A stretch of 64,000 nt of DNA from Paenibacillus fonticola DSM 21315 (GCF_000381905.1 NZ_KB907259.1:38323-102322); one strand, 5' to 3'. Counted from the first letter of the stretch, positions 36,455-45,966 are shown. The notes: a model not told the origin generated them from the sequence alone. A program made the numbers and translations.

Positions 36455-38020
36455 CTATTCCACAAAATTGTACTTTTCAGTAAAAACCTGCACTTGATTT
36501 CGACCAGCTCTTTTGGCAGCATAAAGTGCTTCATCAGCTTTTTGAAGAAGTTGATAGATTGTTTCCTCCCTAGCTCCTGTCGTTACGGATACTCCAAAAC
36601 TGGAGGTAACTGAAACAAATCGTTCATTTTCAACTAGGGGGCTCTGTTCAATGCAAAATCTAAGGTGATTAGCGAAGTTTTCCCCTTCCACTAGTGTATA
36701 ACCAGTTATAGCTAGTACAAATTCTTCACCACCATATCTAGCAAATAGCATATGTTCTCCCAGCTCAGCCTTACATATTTGAGCCACATGTACTAGTACT
36801 TGATCTCCGGTTTGATGCCCATAAGTGTCGTTCACTTTTTTGAAAAAATCAATATCAAATAGAATAATCGTAAAAGATGACAAATTATCCTTTACTTTCA
36901 TTAAGTTTTGCTCAATTTGCTGGAAAAAGGCACGACGATTGTATATTTGCGTTAGCTCATCATAATAGGCTTGATGCTCTAACTTTTGCTGTAATATATG
37001 TAGCTCTGTTATATCTGTAAATATAATTAGTAAGCCAGACCTATTATTTGATTGCTGAAGCCTAGAAATACGTAGTTGATAAATATAATCAGCTTGATGA
37101 ATCTTAACACTCAATTGATCTGATAACGTATCTAATTGAACAGGAAATGATTGACCCGTTAGCATATACCAAACTTGATCAAATGGCTGCCCTAACGTTG
37201 ATCGATCCAATTCACTAAACATATTTTTACAAGCTTGATTATATTCGATTAATTGATAGGTATCATTAAGCACAATAACACCATCATTCATACTATTAAA
37301 GATCGTTTCCTTCGCAATTGGTATAATTGATAACATTCGAGAGGAAGTAATAGACCAGAGGTACAAAACAGAAGAAAACCAAATAACCATTGGTACAGGA
37401 TCGATACCATCGGGTGCCACTCCTATGAATAATAAAAATGCAGTCACTATTGGAAGCAACTGACCGCAGATTAGGGCAAATAATTGAGGTCGATATACAC
37501 TAACTGTTTCCTTCCAGCGTGAAAGCAGCAATAAGAACGCAGCAAGCATACAGCAAAAAATGTAAATATTATGTACAACAAACCATACCCCATATTCAAT
37601 CTGACTATATGGAGCCCCAAGCACCGAATGGATATCATATATTCTATAGTAAAAATGATGAGATTCATTTGTTACATTGATGAGTAAAGTAAGACAAGGC
37701 AATATAAGTATAGCGATTATTCTTTTTCTCGTTAATTTATATCCCAAATATTGCATGACAAACAATAATCCTAACGGAGGGAAAAATGGCATCCCTGCAT
37801 ACTGTACAATATTCCAAAATCTAAGTTGTTCTAATGAAGTAGATGTTAAGCTAAAGGCATAACCAAAGCAATAAATCATTGAAGTTAATGTATTCCACAT
37901 GAACAATTTGGCGATACTTGTATAATGATGTCTCCTCCAATAAGTATAGACAAGTATAGACAAATTCAGAACACCCGAAGTACAAACTAATGTTATATAT
38001 GCCGCTAGCTTCGAATCCAA
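36455..38020 (-). CDS. Diguanylate cyclase with 7TM sensor, PAS and GGDEF domains
   Basis: Membrane enzyme of 521 residues predicted to make cyclic di-GMP. About seven hydrophobic segments fill residues 5-225 (histidine-kinase-type 7TM region). A PAS domain follows (about 235-345) and then the GGDEF domain (about 355-515), with the active-site motif GGEEF and substrate residues in FDIDFFKKVNDTYGHQTGD. A TTG start at 38020 with GAGGG 8 nt upstream is best. No RxxD inhibitory site is evident before GGEEF. A PilZ protein (possible c-di-GMP receptor) is encoded at 55.8 kb. Confidence 0.92.
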   Translation of the reverse strand: MDSKLAAYITLVCTSGVLNLSILVYTYWRRHHYTSIAKLFMWNTLTSMIYCFGYAFSLTSTSLEQLRFWNIVQYAGMPFFPPLGLLFVMQYLGYKLTRKRIIAILILPCLTLLINVTNESHHFYYRIYDIHSVLGAPYSQIEYGVWFVVHNIYIFCCMLAAFLLLLSRWKETVSVYRPQLFALICGQLLPIVTAFLLFIGVAPDGIDPVPMVIWFSSVLYLWSITSSRMLSIIPIAKETIFNSMNDGVIVLNDTYQLIEYNQACKNMFSELDRSTLGQPFDQVWYMLTGQSFPVQLDTLSDQLSVKIHQADYIYQLRISRLQQSNNRSGLLIIFTDITELHILQQKLEHQAYYDELTQIYNRRAFFQQIEQNLMKVKDNLSSFTIILFDIDFFKKVNDTYGHQTGDQVLVHVAQICKAELGEHMLFARYGGEEFVLAITGYTLVEGENFANHLRFCIEQSPLVENERFVSVTSSFGVSVTTGAREETIYQLLQKADEALYAAKRAGRNQVQVFTEKYNFVE

Positions 38021-38450
38021 TAGTTATACCCTCTTCCATAGTGTATATATAATGTTAACATGATCGGCGTAAATTGTTAATTAATTCATTGAACGATGTA
38101 CAGGATTCGGTCCACATCATTATTGTGACTATTATTATACAGAGCAAACGATCGCAAAAAGCATGACATGAAAGCTTTACTGTACCACACTGCTCTGAAC
38201 TCTACTCACGCAAGCAGACCTTTGTTCCTAGCCACTATAGAAACAACTTTCAAAAGCTCGGGTCTGCAAGGCGTTTGCAAGAGCATTCTAGAGAAGTCTG
38301 TTGTCATCCTGCTGTAAACAGTTTCAACACCTATACATATATAGAAGCAAAAAACTTTAGCCAAGCCTACAACCAGTCCGCATAATCGGCCAAGTTCCCT
38401 CATAGACATGTTATCAGTTTAGGAAATCAATCTGCAGAGGGGATGATCTC
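38021..38450. other. 430-bp intergenic region, no supported gene
   Basis: I see no credible gene. AT-rich tracts near 38040-38150 may hold the promoter of the cyclase gene, and the right end carries GAGGGGATGATCTC, the ribosome site of the next gene. A 67-codon minus-strand frame (38206-38409) lacks support. Confidence 0.5.
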
Positions 38451-39548
38451 ATGCGTCGGATCACATGGGCGCTTGCCATTGTGATATGCTTGAGTGCTGT
38501 ATTGGCCGGGTGCGGTAAAAAGGATGCTGATGGTGTCGTCAAGGATTTGGATAATGTCGTAGCGAAGCTGGAAAGTTATCAGGGCTCGGGGACGATGACG
38601 CTTCATACGGGAGATAAGCCGCAAGAGTACAAAGTAGAGGTATGGTATCAGAATCCGTCTTTTTACCGGATTGCTCTTACCAACGCTCAAAAGGATATTA
38701 CGCAGATCGTCCTCAAAAATGATCAAGGGGTCTACGTATTGACGCCAAGCTTGAATAAGAGCTTCCGGTTCCAAAGCGACTGGCCCGAAAATCAGGGGCA
38801 GGTCTACTTGTATCAAACGCTCGTGCGAAGCATCCTGAGTGACAACTCCCGCCAATTTGTAAGTGACAAGGATAGTTATGTATTTGATGTGGCAGCTAAT
38901 TATAATACCCATGCTTTAGTTAGGCAGAAAATATGGCTGGCCAAAAATGACTACGCGCCTAGGCAGGTTCAGGTATCCGATGCGGAGGCGAAAGTCGTAG
39001 TCGAAGTGAAGTTTGACAAGTTTGATTTTGATGCCAAGTTCGATAATAATTCCTTTGATATGCAGCATAATCTGAACACGGCTGGACAGCAGTCCAAAGG
39101 GACGCTGCTTGAAGTGGATGAGAACGGAATGCTTGTGGAGAAGACGGATGCATCCGCAGTTGGAACCGATATAGCAGCAGGAGAACAGATGGCCGCTCCG
39201 GGGCTGTCCGAGCCGTTTGGAGTATTTTTCCCGACCTATTTGCCGGCAGGGGTAGCGTATAAAGATGACAAAATCGTAGATGATAGTGAACGAAGCAGTG
39301 TGCTCCTGCGATTTGACGGTACATATCAATTTACGTTGACAGAATCTCGTTCGCCGGATCGTACCGCTTCATTAGTGCCCGGAGATGTCGTCGATCTCGG
39401 CTTTACTGCCGGATTGTTGACGGGGGATGCGCTGCAAACTTTAACGTGGACAGTAGATGGTCTGGAATTCCGGATAACGAGTGATAATCTCCCTGTCAAT
39501 GAAATGGTGAAAATCGCCGCTTCTATGGAGGAGCAAACGGGTAAATAA
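38451..39548 (+). CDS. YdcC-like lipoprotein (LolA-like fold, DUF4367 C-terminus)
   Basis: Lipoprotein of 365 residues with signal ending AVLAGC. The first half (about 30-210) has the strand pattern of LolA/MucB-like lipid-binding proteins (TMTLHTGDKPQEYKVEVWYQNPSFYRI, YVLTPSLNKSFRFQSDWP). The last 120 residues resemble DUF4367 modules. In B. subtilis ydcC lies directly upstream of alr and ndoAI-ndoA, and the same order here supports homology. B. subtilis YdcC is a sporulation-associated lipoprotein; a role at the forespore membrane is inference. A long terminator separates it from alr. Confidence 0.85.
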   Translation: MRRITWALAIVICLSAVLAGCGKKDADGVVKDLDNVVAKLESYQGSGTMTLHTGDKPQEYKVEVWYQNPSFYRIALTNAQKDITQIVLKNDQGVYVLTPSLNKSFRFQSDWPENQGQVYLYQTLVRSILSDNSRQFVSDKDSYVFDVAANYNTHALVRQKIWLAKNDYAPRQVQVSDAEAKVVVEVKFDKFDFDAKFDNNSFDMQHNLNTAGQQSKGTLLEVDENGMLVEKTDASAVGTDIAAGEQMAAPGLSEPFGVFFPTYLPAGVAYKDDKIVDDSERSSVLLRFDGTYQFTLTESRSPDRTASLVPGDVVDLGFTAGLLTGDALQTLTWTVDGLEFRITSDNLPVNEMVKIAASMEEQTGK

Positions 39549-39554
39549 GAAGAA

Positions 39555-39624
39555 GACTGACGGTCCTGCGGTATTTGGAGAGAGACTGAAATGCCGCTAG
39601 GTCCGTCGGTCTCTCTCTTTTTTA
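39555..39624 (+). terminator. Long-stem terminator between ydcC-like gene and alr
   Basis: GACTGACGG...CCGTCGGTC arms, with a further TCCTGCGG/CCGCTAGG part, form an imperfect stem of about 20 bp, followed by a T run at 39618-39624. Confidence 0.85.
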
Positions 39625-39689
39625 TTTGGTTTAACAATCAATTTGGCTTAAAATAGTTTTAAAGCAACAAAATGGTTTATTCTGTATAA

Positions 39690-39718
39690 TTGACAGTCGC
39701 CTTCAGGAACATTACGAT
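39690..39718 (+). promoter_or_regulatory. Sigma-A promoter of alr
   Basis: TTGACA (39690-39695), 17 bp, TACGAT (39713-39718). The predicted start near 39725 lies after the ATG at 39721, which favours GTG 39772 as the alr start. Confidence 0.75.
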
Positions 39719-39771
39719 TAATGTATTGCTTGAAGATGATTTCACTCTTTTTAGAGAAGGTGACCAACAAA

Positions 39772-40956
39772 GTGCAAGTGAAGTATCGACCTACCCTGGC
39801 TGAAATCGATTTGGACGCGCTTTATGCCAACTATGAGGCTCTGCGGAGAAGAATCCCTGCAGACGCAAAGCTGTTGGCATGTGTTAAAGCTAATGCTTAT
39901 GGACACGGGGCCGTACCCATTGCAAGGGAACTGGAGAGGTATGGGGCTGATTATCTTAGCGTAGCCTTCTTGGACGAGGCGTTAGAGCTGCGTCAAGCAG
40001 GGCTGACATTGCCTATTCTCGTGCTTGGTTACACTCCTCCCGATGGAGTGCGAGACGCTTGGGAGAACGGCATAACGCTTACCTTATTCAGCAGAGAAGT
40101 TCTTTATGCGATCCGTGATCTGGATCCATCGGAATTTACTCATAAGCTTAAAGTTCACATTAAAATCGATTCCGGTATGGGGCGTCTCGGCCTCCTTCCT
40201 GGAGATGAGACGATTGCTTTCATCCGTGATGCGATGAGTTTGCCACAGCTGGAAGTAGAAGGCTTGTTTACTCATTTTGCAACTGCGGATGAACGAGATA
40301 AGAGCTATACATTGGAGCAATACCGGCGTTTTCAAAGCGTAGTTGATACACTGCAGCACCATGATCTGAATATTCCGATTATACATACGGGCAACAGTGC
40401 GATTGCAATTGATTTACCAGAGATTTCGTACCAAATGGTACGAATTGGCATCGCATTGTATGGTCTCTACCCGTCAGATGAAATCGACAAGGAGCAGGTA
40501 CCGCTTCAACCGATCTTGACTCTCAAGACGGAAACGGTGCATGTAAAATCCTTGCCGCCGCATTCCGCCATTAGTTATGGAGCGAAATATGTGACGGAAC
40601 GGGAAGAGATTATCGCAACGCTGCCATTAGGCTATGCCGATGGATATTCACGAATGCTTGGTGACAAGGCGCAGGTATTGATACGCGGGAAGCGTGTTCC
40701 GGTCGTCGGAACAATTTGTATGGACCAGTGTATGGTTTCGCTGCAATCTTTAGCTGAAGAGGCTAAAGAAATCCAAGTCGGCGAGGAGGTTGTTCTCATC
40801 GGCCAGCAGTCCGGCGCAAGTATTACAGCGGACGAATTGGCCTCCATGCTAGGTACCATTCCCTACGAGGTGGTTTGTATGTTGGCTCATCGTGTGCCCC
40901 GTCTTTACATAGGTACAGATAGGCCGCATCTTTTACTAAATCCGTTGTTTGCCTAA
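39772..40956 (+). CDS. alr: Alanine racemase
   Basis: PLP enzyme of 394 residues that interconverts L- and D-alanine for peptidoglycan. The PLP Lys39 is in CVKANAYGHG. The second catalytic base is the Tyr in AISYGAKYV, and the C-terminal beta-domain has GTICMDQCMV. GTG 39772 has GAAGGTGA about 8 nt upstream and gives the usual N-terminus (VQVKYRPTLAEIDLDAL). The order ydcC-alr-endoAI-endoA matches B. subtilis. Confidence 0.95.
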   Translation: MQVKYRPTLAEIDLDALYANYEALRRRIPADAKLLACVKANAYGHGAVPIARELERYGADYLSVAFLDEALELRQAGLTLPILVLGYTPPDGVRDAWENGITLTLFSREVLYAIRDLDPSEFTHKLKVHIKIDSGMGRLGLLPGDETIAFIRDAMSLPQLEVEGLFTHFATADERDKSYTLEQYRRFQSVVDTLQHHDLNIPIIHTGNSAIAIDLPEISYQMVRIGIALYGLYPSDEIDKEQVPLQPILTLKTETVHVKSLPPHSAISYGAKYVTEREEIIATLPLGYADGYSRMLGDKAQVLIRGKRVPVVGTICMDQCMVSLQSLAEEAKEIQVGEEVVLIGQQSGASITADELASMLGTIPYEVVCMLAHRVPRLYIGTDRPHLLLNPLFA

Positions 40957-41132
40957 TAGCAGACAATAATCAACAAAACTTTCTTCCTATGGAAGGAATT
41001 TATGCTGAGCCCATCGAATGATATACAATAAGCTCGAATGATAAAGATGGAAATGATCAGGTATGTACGGTTATGCCATTTTTGGTTATAATGAAATGCA
41101 GCATACTTGATATACACTCAGCATATATTTCT

Positions 41133-41163
41133 TTGTATAAATATCCTTGGATATTGTTATACT
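41133..41163 (+). promoter_or_regulatory. Promoter and palindrome of the endoAI-endoA operon
   Basis: TTGTAT (41133-41138) and TATACT (41158-41163) form a likely promoter with 19-bp spacing. The perfect palindrome AATATCC-TT-GGATATT (41140-41155) fills the spacer, a typical place for repression by an antitoxin dimer. Confidence 0.5.
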
Positions 41164-41211
41164 GATTCACAAGGAATGGGTCGACAAGGTTTTGGGGGTG
41201 GATGTTTAAAG

Positions 41212-41493
41212 ATGGCCAATATGCAGAACACCAAAAGAATTATGATCAGCTTACCGGATCATTTGTTGCAGGAAGTGGATGGAATCGTTGCGATGGAGAA
41301 TTCCAACCGCAGTGAGCTTATTAGACAGGCTATGAAGCTGTATTTGAATGAACGGAAGAAGCGTTTCATCCGGGAGTCTATGCAGCGCGGCTATATGGAA
41401 ATGGCTAAGATCAACTTAACCATGGCCTCTGAAGCTTTTCATGCGGAGGAAGATGCAGACAGCACTCTGGACCGCCTAGTTAGCGGGGTGTGA
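41212..41493 (+). CDS. ndoAI: Antitoxin EndoAI (MazE type, ribbon-helix-helix)
   Basis: Antitoxin of 93 residues. The N-terminal ribbon-helix-helix (KRIMISLPDHLLQEVDG, NSNRSELIRQAMKLYL) binds DNA, and the C-terminal half holds the toxin-binding tail. RGYMEMAKINL is shared with B. subtilis EndoAI. ATG 41212 is preceded by a GGGGGTGG site; a longer in-frame extension lacks one. The stop lies 3 nt before the toxin start. Confidence 0.93.
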   Translation: MANMQNTKRIMISLPDHLLQEVDGIVAMENSNRSELIRQAMKLYLNERKKRFIRESMQRGYMEMAKINLTMASEAFHAEEDADSTLDRLVSGV

Positions 41494-41496
41494 CCA

Positions 41497-41847
41497 TTGA
41501 TCGTAAAGCGCGGCGACGTATTTTTTGCAGATCTCTCTCCTGTTGTTGGTTCTGAACAGGGAGGGGTAAGACCGGTGCTTATCATCCAGAACGATATTGG
41601 CAATCGATTTAGCCCTACGGTAATTGTTGCTGCCATTACCGCTCAAATTCAGAAAGCGAAGCTGCCTACTCATGTGGAAATCGCGGCGGCTACACATGGT
41701 TTTGACCGGGATTCTGTCATTTTGCTTGAACAGATCCGTACGATCGACAAGCAAAGACTGACGGATAAAATTACGCATTTGGATGATGAGACAATGAAAA
41801 AGGTTAACGATTCGCTGCTCATTAGTCTCGGCTTAATTGATTTTTAA
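41497..41847 (+). CDS. ndoA: mRNA interferase toxin EndoA (MazF type)
   Basis: Endoribonuclease of 116 residues, very close to B. subtilis EndoA/MazF ([34 protein letters not shown]). The family cleaves single-stranded RNA at U^ACAU in Bacillus. The conserved Arg in GGVRPVLI and the Thr in [18 protein letters not shown] are present. Start TTG 41497 lies directly after the antitoxin stop, so the two are coupled. A terminator at about 41873-41900 follows. Confidence 0.95.
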   Translation: MIVKRGDVFFADLSPVVGSEQGGVRPVLIIQNDIGNRFSPTVIVAAITAQIQKAKLPTHVEIAAATHGFDRDSVILLEQIRTIDKQRLTDKITHLDDETMKKVNDSLLISLGLIDF

Positions 41848-41989
41848 ATTTAGAAAAAAATTGTCCCAATTGAACGCTCCGAGTGACTGGTGCGTTCTTT
41901 ATTTTAGAATACTTTACAATTACAGATAGCTTCATTGGTTTAATCTGGTATAATAAGCATATCTATTTTCTGAGGAGGACCGTTTTTAA

Positions 41990-42349
41990 ATGGATTATAA
42001 TTCAACAGGGCAGTACAACTATAATTATCCCCCTGCGCCGCCGCCCGAACCACCGGCCCAACAGGTAACGAATGGAAAGTCGATCGCAGCGATGGTACTG
42101 GGTATTTTGTCTATTGTTCTTCCATACTTGGGATTTATTATTGGAATTATAGCGATCATCATGTCAACGATTTCGTTTAAGGAACTAAAACAGACTAATG
42201 AGCAAGGCCGCGGATTTGCGACTGCCGGGTTAGTTTGCGGAATCATCGGTACCGTACTATACGGAATTATCGTATTGTTTCTAGTGATCGTCGCTATATT
42301 CGCGTTTTCAGAAACATCCAATGAGCTGATCAACTACTCCAACTTTTAA
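41990..42349 (+). CDS. DUF4190-like small membrane protein
   Basis: Protein of 119 residues. A Tyr/Asn/Pro-rich cytoplasmic N-terminus (YNSTGQYNYNYPPAPPPEPP) is followed by two hydrophobic hairpins (about 33-58 and 76-108) with the family pattern SIAAMVLGILSIV...GIIAIIMS. Function unknown. GAGGAGG precedes the ATG. It lies alone between two terminators. Confidence 0.85.
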   Translation: MDYNSTGQYNYNYPPAPPPEPPAQQVTNGKSIAAMVLGILSIVLPYLGFIIGIIAIIMSTISFKELKQTNEQGRGFATAGLVCGIIGTVLYGIIVLFLVIVAIFAFSETSNELINYSNF

Positions 42350-42359
42350 TAGGAATGCC

Positions 42360-42396
42360 ACAGCACCGTAGTTAATGTACGGTGCTGTGTTTTTTT
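42360..42396 (+). terminator. Terminator after the DUF4190-like gene
   Basis: CACAGCACCGTA and TACGGTGCTGTG form a 12-bp perfect stem followed by seven T residues. Confidence 0.95.
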
Positions 42397-42485
42397 GGAG
42401 CAAGAGAAACGCCCTTGACTGGAAATGAACTATAAATTTTGTGATAATAGGAACAGCGTAATTTGTGAATGAAAGAGGGATGACC

Positions 42486-44762
42486 TTGTCAAATAACGGG
42501 ATGAGTCCGGAAACGAATACGAATACGAAGCAGATTGAATCTGAAGTTCAAGAGCAAATTGGAGCTGAGATTCAGGAACAGATCGAAGCTGAAGTCCAGG
42601 AACGCATTGTAGTTCAGGTTGCCAAAGAGCTTGGCCTTTCCTTAAAAGGAGTACGAACAACCGTTGGCTTGCTTGATGAAGGAAATACAATACCGTTTGT
42701 CGCCCGGTATCGTAAAGAAATGACGGGGGAGCTTGACGAGAATCAGCTTCGTGATATTAGTGACCGGGTACAATATTTGCGTAATTTGGAAGTTCGCAAA
42801 CGGGAAGTTATTCGCATTATTGTTGAACAGGGGAAAATGTCAGATGAGCTCCAGAAAGCTATCGTTGAGGCGGTAAAGCTTCAGGAAGTGGAGGACTTAT
42901 ACCGCCCTTACCGTCAGAAGCGGAAGACCCGGGCTAGCGTAGCCAAGGAAAAAGGCTTGGAGCCTTTAGCGGAATGGTTGTTGGCCCAGCCCAAAACGGG
43001 CGCGCTGCTGGAGGAGGCTGCCAAATATGTAAGTGACGATAAAGGAGTAGAAACAGCAGAGGAAGCGATCCAGGGCGCCATGGATATCGTTGCCGAAGGG
43101 ATGGCGGACGAAGCGGCAATTCGGGCTTGGGTACGAAAGTATAGCATGGATCAAGGCATCATCGTTTCGGAAGCCAAAAACCCGGAAGAAGAATCCGTAT
43201 ATGAAATGTACTATGATTATCGCGAGCCTGCCAAGAAAATGCCGCCTCATCGTATATTGGCTATTAACCGGGGAGAGCGTGAAAATATTTTGAAGGTTTC
43301 GCTGGAGGTAGAGGCGGAATCCATTCACCGCTATATGGCGAGGCGTTTCATTAAAGGGCCGTCGGTTTCGGAAAGCACTTTGCTAAGCGTGATTGACGAT
43401 GCTTACAAAAGACTGCTGGCCCCATCTATCGAAAGGGAAGTTCGAGCCGAGTTGACGGAGAAGGCGGAGCAGCAGGCAATTTCTATATTTTCTGCCAATT
43501 TGCGAAGCTTGCTTCTTCAGCCGCCTGTTAAAGGGAAAACTGTATTGGGCGTCGATCCGGCCTATCGTACCGGCTGCAAGCTTGCTGTAGTCGATGATAC
43601 TGGCAAGCTGCTGGAGGTAGCTGTCACGTATCCTACGCCGCCAAACAATAAGAGACGGGAAGCCGCAGCAACATTCAATGAGCTAATAGAAAAATATGCG
43701 GTGCAGTTGATCGTCATCGGTAACGGGACGGCTTCCCGCGAGACGGAGCAGTTTGTTGCCGAAATTATTGCGGAGCGCAATGACCCTGGGCTTGCCTATT
43801 TGATCGTCAATGAAGCGGGGGCCAGTGTATACTCTGCCTCAAAGGTGGCTCAGCAGGAGTTTCCTGATTTGGATGTGGCCGAACGAAGTGCGGTATCTAT
43901 AGCCCGGAGATTGCAGGATCCGCTGGCTGAGCTGGTGAAGATCGAACCTAAAGCGATTGGCGTAGGTCAATACCAGCATGACGTATCCCAGAAGCATTTA
44001 GACGAAAGCCTTACCGCTGTAGTCGAATCGGCGGTGAACCATGTTGGCGTAGATGTCAATACGGCCTCTCCTGCTTTGCTGTCTTATGTATCTGGAGTAA
44101 ATGCAACGATAGCCAAAAACATCGTTAAATTCCGGGAGGAAAATGGAAAGTTCACGAGTCGCAAACAGCTGCAGAAGGTACCGCGGCTTGGAGCAAAGAC
44201 ATTCGAGCAGTGCATCGGTTTTTTGCGAATAAATGATGGCGAGTATCCGCTGGACCGTACGCCCATTCATCCCGAATCCTATAGCGTAGTAACTCAATTG
44301 TTCAAGGAATTGCGTATGGAATTGAGCCAGTTGGGAACTAAAGAATTGGCTGAAATGTTATCAACCTTGGATCCGGAAAACTTAGCCGTACAGCTTGGCG
44401 TAGGTGTGCCGACGCTGCGGGATATTTTGGATAGCTTGCAGCGTCCGGGGCGCGACCCGCGTGAAGAGCTGCCGCCGCCTATTTTTCGCACGGATGTTCT
44501 GAAAATTGAAGACTTGACCCCAGGCATGGAGCTTCAGGGCACTGTCCGTAACGTCATCGACTTCGGTGCGTTTGTAGATATTGGAATCAAAAACGATGGT
44601 CTTGTCCACATTTCCCAGCTTAGTAAGGGCTATGTCAAACATCCGATGGATGTGGTGTCCGTTGGAGACAATGTGACGGTTTGGGTGCTGACCGTTGATA
44701 CGAAAAAAGGGAGAGTCGGACTCAGCATGCGCAAGCCTGCTGAACAATTGGACAAGCAATAA
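42486..44762 (+). CDS. tex: Tex-family RNA-binding protein
   Basis: Cytoplasmic nucleic-acid-binding protein of about 758 residues. It has a helical Tex N-terminal region (GLLDEGNTIPFVARYRKEMTGELDE), a YqgF-like RNase H fold (VLGVDPAYRTGCKLAVVD), a helix-hairpin-helix pair (about 500-560) and a C-terminal S1 domain (GTVRNVIDFGAFVDIGIKNDGLVHISQL). TTG 42486 with GAGGGA 7 nt upstream is the best start; GTG 42465 is an alternative. An extra N-terminal stretch contains octad repeats (EVQEQI/EIQEQI/EVQERI) not usual for the family. Tex influences transcription and RNA turnover; its exact role is unsettled. Confidence 0.93.
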   Translation: MSNNGMSPETNTNTKQIESEVQEQIGAEIQEQIEAEVQERIVVQVAKELGLSLKGVRTTVGLLDEGNTIPFVARYRKEMTGELDENQLRDISDRVQYLRNLEVRKREVIRIIVEQGKMSDELQKAIVEAVKLQEVEDLYRPYRQKRKTRASVAKEKGLEPLAEWLLAQPKTGALLEEAAKYVSDDKGVETAEEAIQGAMDIVAEGMADEAAIRAWVRKYSMDQGIIVSEAKNPEEESVYEMYYDYREPAKKMPPHRILAINRGERENILKVSLEVEAESIHRYMARRFIKGPSVSESTLLSVIDDAYKRLLAPSIEREVRAELTEKAEQQAISIFSANLRSLLLQPPVKGKTVLGVDPAYRTGCKLAVVDDTGKLLEVAVTYPTPPNNKRREAAATFNELIEKYAVQLIVIGNGTASRETEQFVAEIIAERNDPGLAYLIVNEAGASVYSASKVAQQEFPDLDVAERSAVSIARRLQDPLAELVKIEPKAIGVGQYQHDVSQKHLDESLTAVVESAVNHVGVDVNTASPALLSYVSGVNATIAKNIVKFREENGKFTSRKQLQKVPRLGAKTFEQCIGFLRINDGEYPLDRTPIHPESYSVVTQLFKELRMELSQLGTKELAEMLSTLDPENLAVQLGVGVPTLRDILDSLQRPGRDPREELPPPIFRTDVLKIEDLTPGMELQGTVRNVIDFGAFVDIGIKNDGLVHISQLSKGYVKHPMDVVSVGDNVTVWVLTVDTKKGRVGLSMRKPAEQLDKQ

Positions 44763-44854
44763 GGCGCCCCTGCCTTGCCCTCATGCTTCCTGATAAGCTT
44801 GGTCGGGCTAAATATTAAATAATGAATACTGAAAAAGATAACAAGATTGTTCAT

Positions 44855-44880
44855 ACCAGCTGGGAGCTCTCCCGGCTGGT
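44855..44880 (+). other. 12-bp hairpin in the tex downstream region
   Basis: ACCAGCTGGGAG pairs with CTCCCGGCTGGT (one G-U) with almost no loop. Only a weak T run follows, so it may end the tex transcript or protect its 3' end. I see no gene in 44763-45076: the 61-codon frame there has no ribosome site. Confidence 0.5.
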
Positions 44881-45076
44881 ATGTTGCGTTTTATAGCTCG
44901 TTTGTTGTCGGCCGTTCTTGTTCTATGTTCTCCGCGGAATTATACAAAAGTTCGCCTCCTATGCATTAATTATTTGCCCCTTGTACACAATGGTAAGGAT
45001 GGTCGGATATCGGGTAGGACGTATCGTGTTTCTCCGGTAAAGCAGGACGACGTCTGGAAGGAATGAACTAGGGGGC

Positions 45077-45400
45077 ATGGTGGTGAACAAGCGGTATTAT
45101 GTGTCTGTTCATGGACGTTCAGTATTAGAAGAACAGGGGGCGACAGCTTACGAGTGGACTATTGAGTCCACTCCCGAGGTTGCTGCAAATTTAAGGCATA
45201 TGCTGGAGCGGATTGGGGAGAAGGAAGAGAGTTCTTTTGCCGCTTATACTTACCCTTGGCCCGATACACCAGAAGATGAAGTAAACAGCAACTTCCAGAG
45301 CCAGATTGACGAGGTATACCGGGAAATTTATCGGCTCGGTACAAAAGAGACAAGAGAGCAGCTGCGCCGTGCAGGCTATGGGAATTCGCAAGCAGAATAA
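45077..45400 (+). CDS. Conserved-looking 107-residue protein, unknown
   Basis: Acidic cytoplasmic protein without membrane segments. The N-terminus is KRYYVSVHGRSVLEEQGATAYEW; the middle has VAANLRHMLERIGEKEESSFAAYTYPW, and the C-terminus is helical and charged (QIDEVYREIYRLGTKETREQLRR). Start ATG 45077, with GTG 45083 also possible after AGGGGG. It sits between tex and a second small gene and is probably co-transcribed with it. No function assigned. Confidence 0.7.
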   Translation: MVVNKRYYVSVHGRSVLEEQGATAYEWTIESTPEVAANLRHMLERIGEKEESSFAAYTYPWPDTPEDEVNSNFQSQIDEVYREIYRLGTKETREQLRRAGYGNSQAE

Positions 45401-45430
45401 TAGATTTCAATGAACAAGGGGCGAAGCAAG

Positions 45431-45790
45431 ATGTATTATATCAAGGATGCCAAGTTTAGACGGCTGACTGAGCAGAATGGCCGGCAATGTGCGGAGATTC
45501 AAGTGAGTCCCGGAGCAGTGGACGATCCGGAGCTTTTCGTATATATAGCACGCTCTGGGGATGGCCGGGACTATGAGATCATTAAGATGATCCGCAGTGA
45601 GGCGGATTTGGAAATCGATTGGTTTGATAACAGTTTGCATCAAGCTTATGCAGAGGTTGCCGAGGAGAATTTTGGCGATACCGGCTGGCCGGAGCCAGCT
45701 GCCCAGCGAGCCGAGTTCAAGAAGCAACTGCTCGCTTTTGGCGATATCGCCGATAAACTAAATGAGAAGCTGGCTGGAGACAACGGATAA
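45431..45790 (+). CDS. Small 119-residue protein, unknown
   Basis: Cytoplasmic acidic protein, beta-rich at first (MYYIKDAKFRRLTEQNGRQCAEIQV) and helical later. ATG 45431 has AAGGGG 9 nt upstream; an ATG 21 bp earlier lacks a site. It follows the previous unknown gene closely and ends before a terminator whose loop holds the tRNA promoter. No family recognised. Confidence 0.7.
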   Translation: MYYIKDAKFRRLTEQNGRQCAEIQVSPGAVDDPELFVYIARSGDGRDYEIIKMIRSEADLEIDWFDNSLHQAYAEVAEENFGDTGWPEPAAQRAEFKKQLLAFGDIADKLNEKLAGDNG

Positions 45791-45815
45791 AATAACGTAG
45801 GCCAAAATTTTTAGT

Positions 45816-45843
45816 TTGAAAAAAAGTCAGGATGCGTTATAAT
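45816..45843 (+). promoter_or_regulatory. Promoter of the tRNA-Arg gene
   Basis: TTGAAA (45816-45821), 16 bp, TATAAT (45838-45843). The -10 box lies in the loop of the terminator hairpin that ends the upstream genes. Confidence 0.8.
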
Positions 45844-45861
45844 AAATATCGCATCCTTTTT
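45830..45861 (+). terminator. Terminator overlapping the tRNA promoter
   Basis: GGATGCG (45830-45836) and CGCATCC (45850-45856) form a 7-bp stem, followed by five T residues. The loop contains the TATAAT of the tRNA promoter. Confidence 0.8.
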
Positions 45862-45892
45862 ATACATATTGCATACATATTATCTATATTAT

Positions 45893-45951
<59 letters not shown>

Positions 45952-45966
<15 letters not shown>

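Noticed and set aside
38206..38409. 67-codon minus-strand frame upstream of the ydcC-like gene
   Set aside because: No convincing ribosome site or family resemblance; lies in an intergenic region with likely promoters.
44881..45066. 61-codon frame downstream of tex
   Set aside because: Starts inside a hairpin end without a ribosome site and shows no recognisable features.
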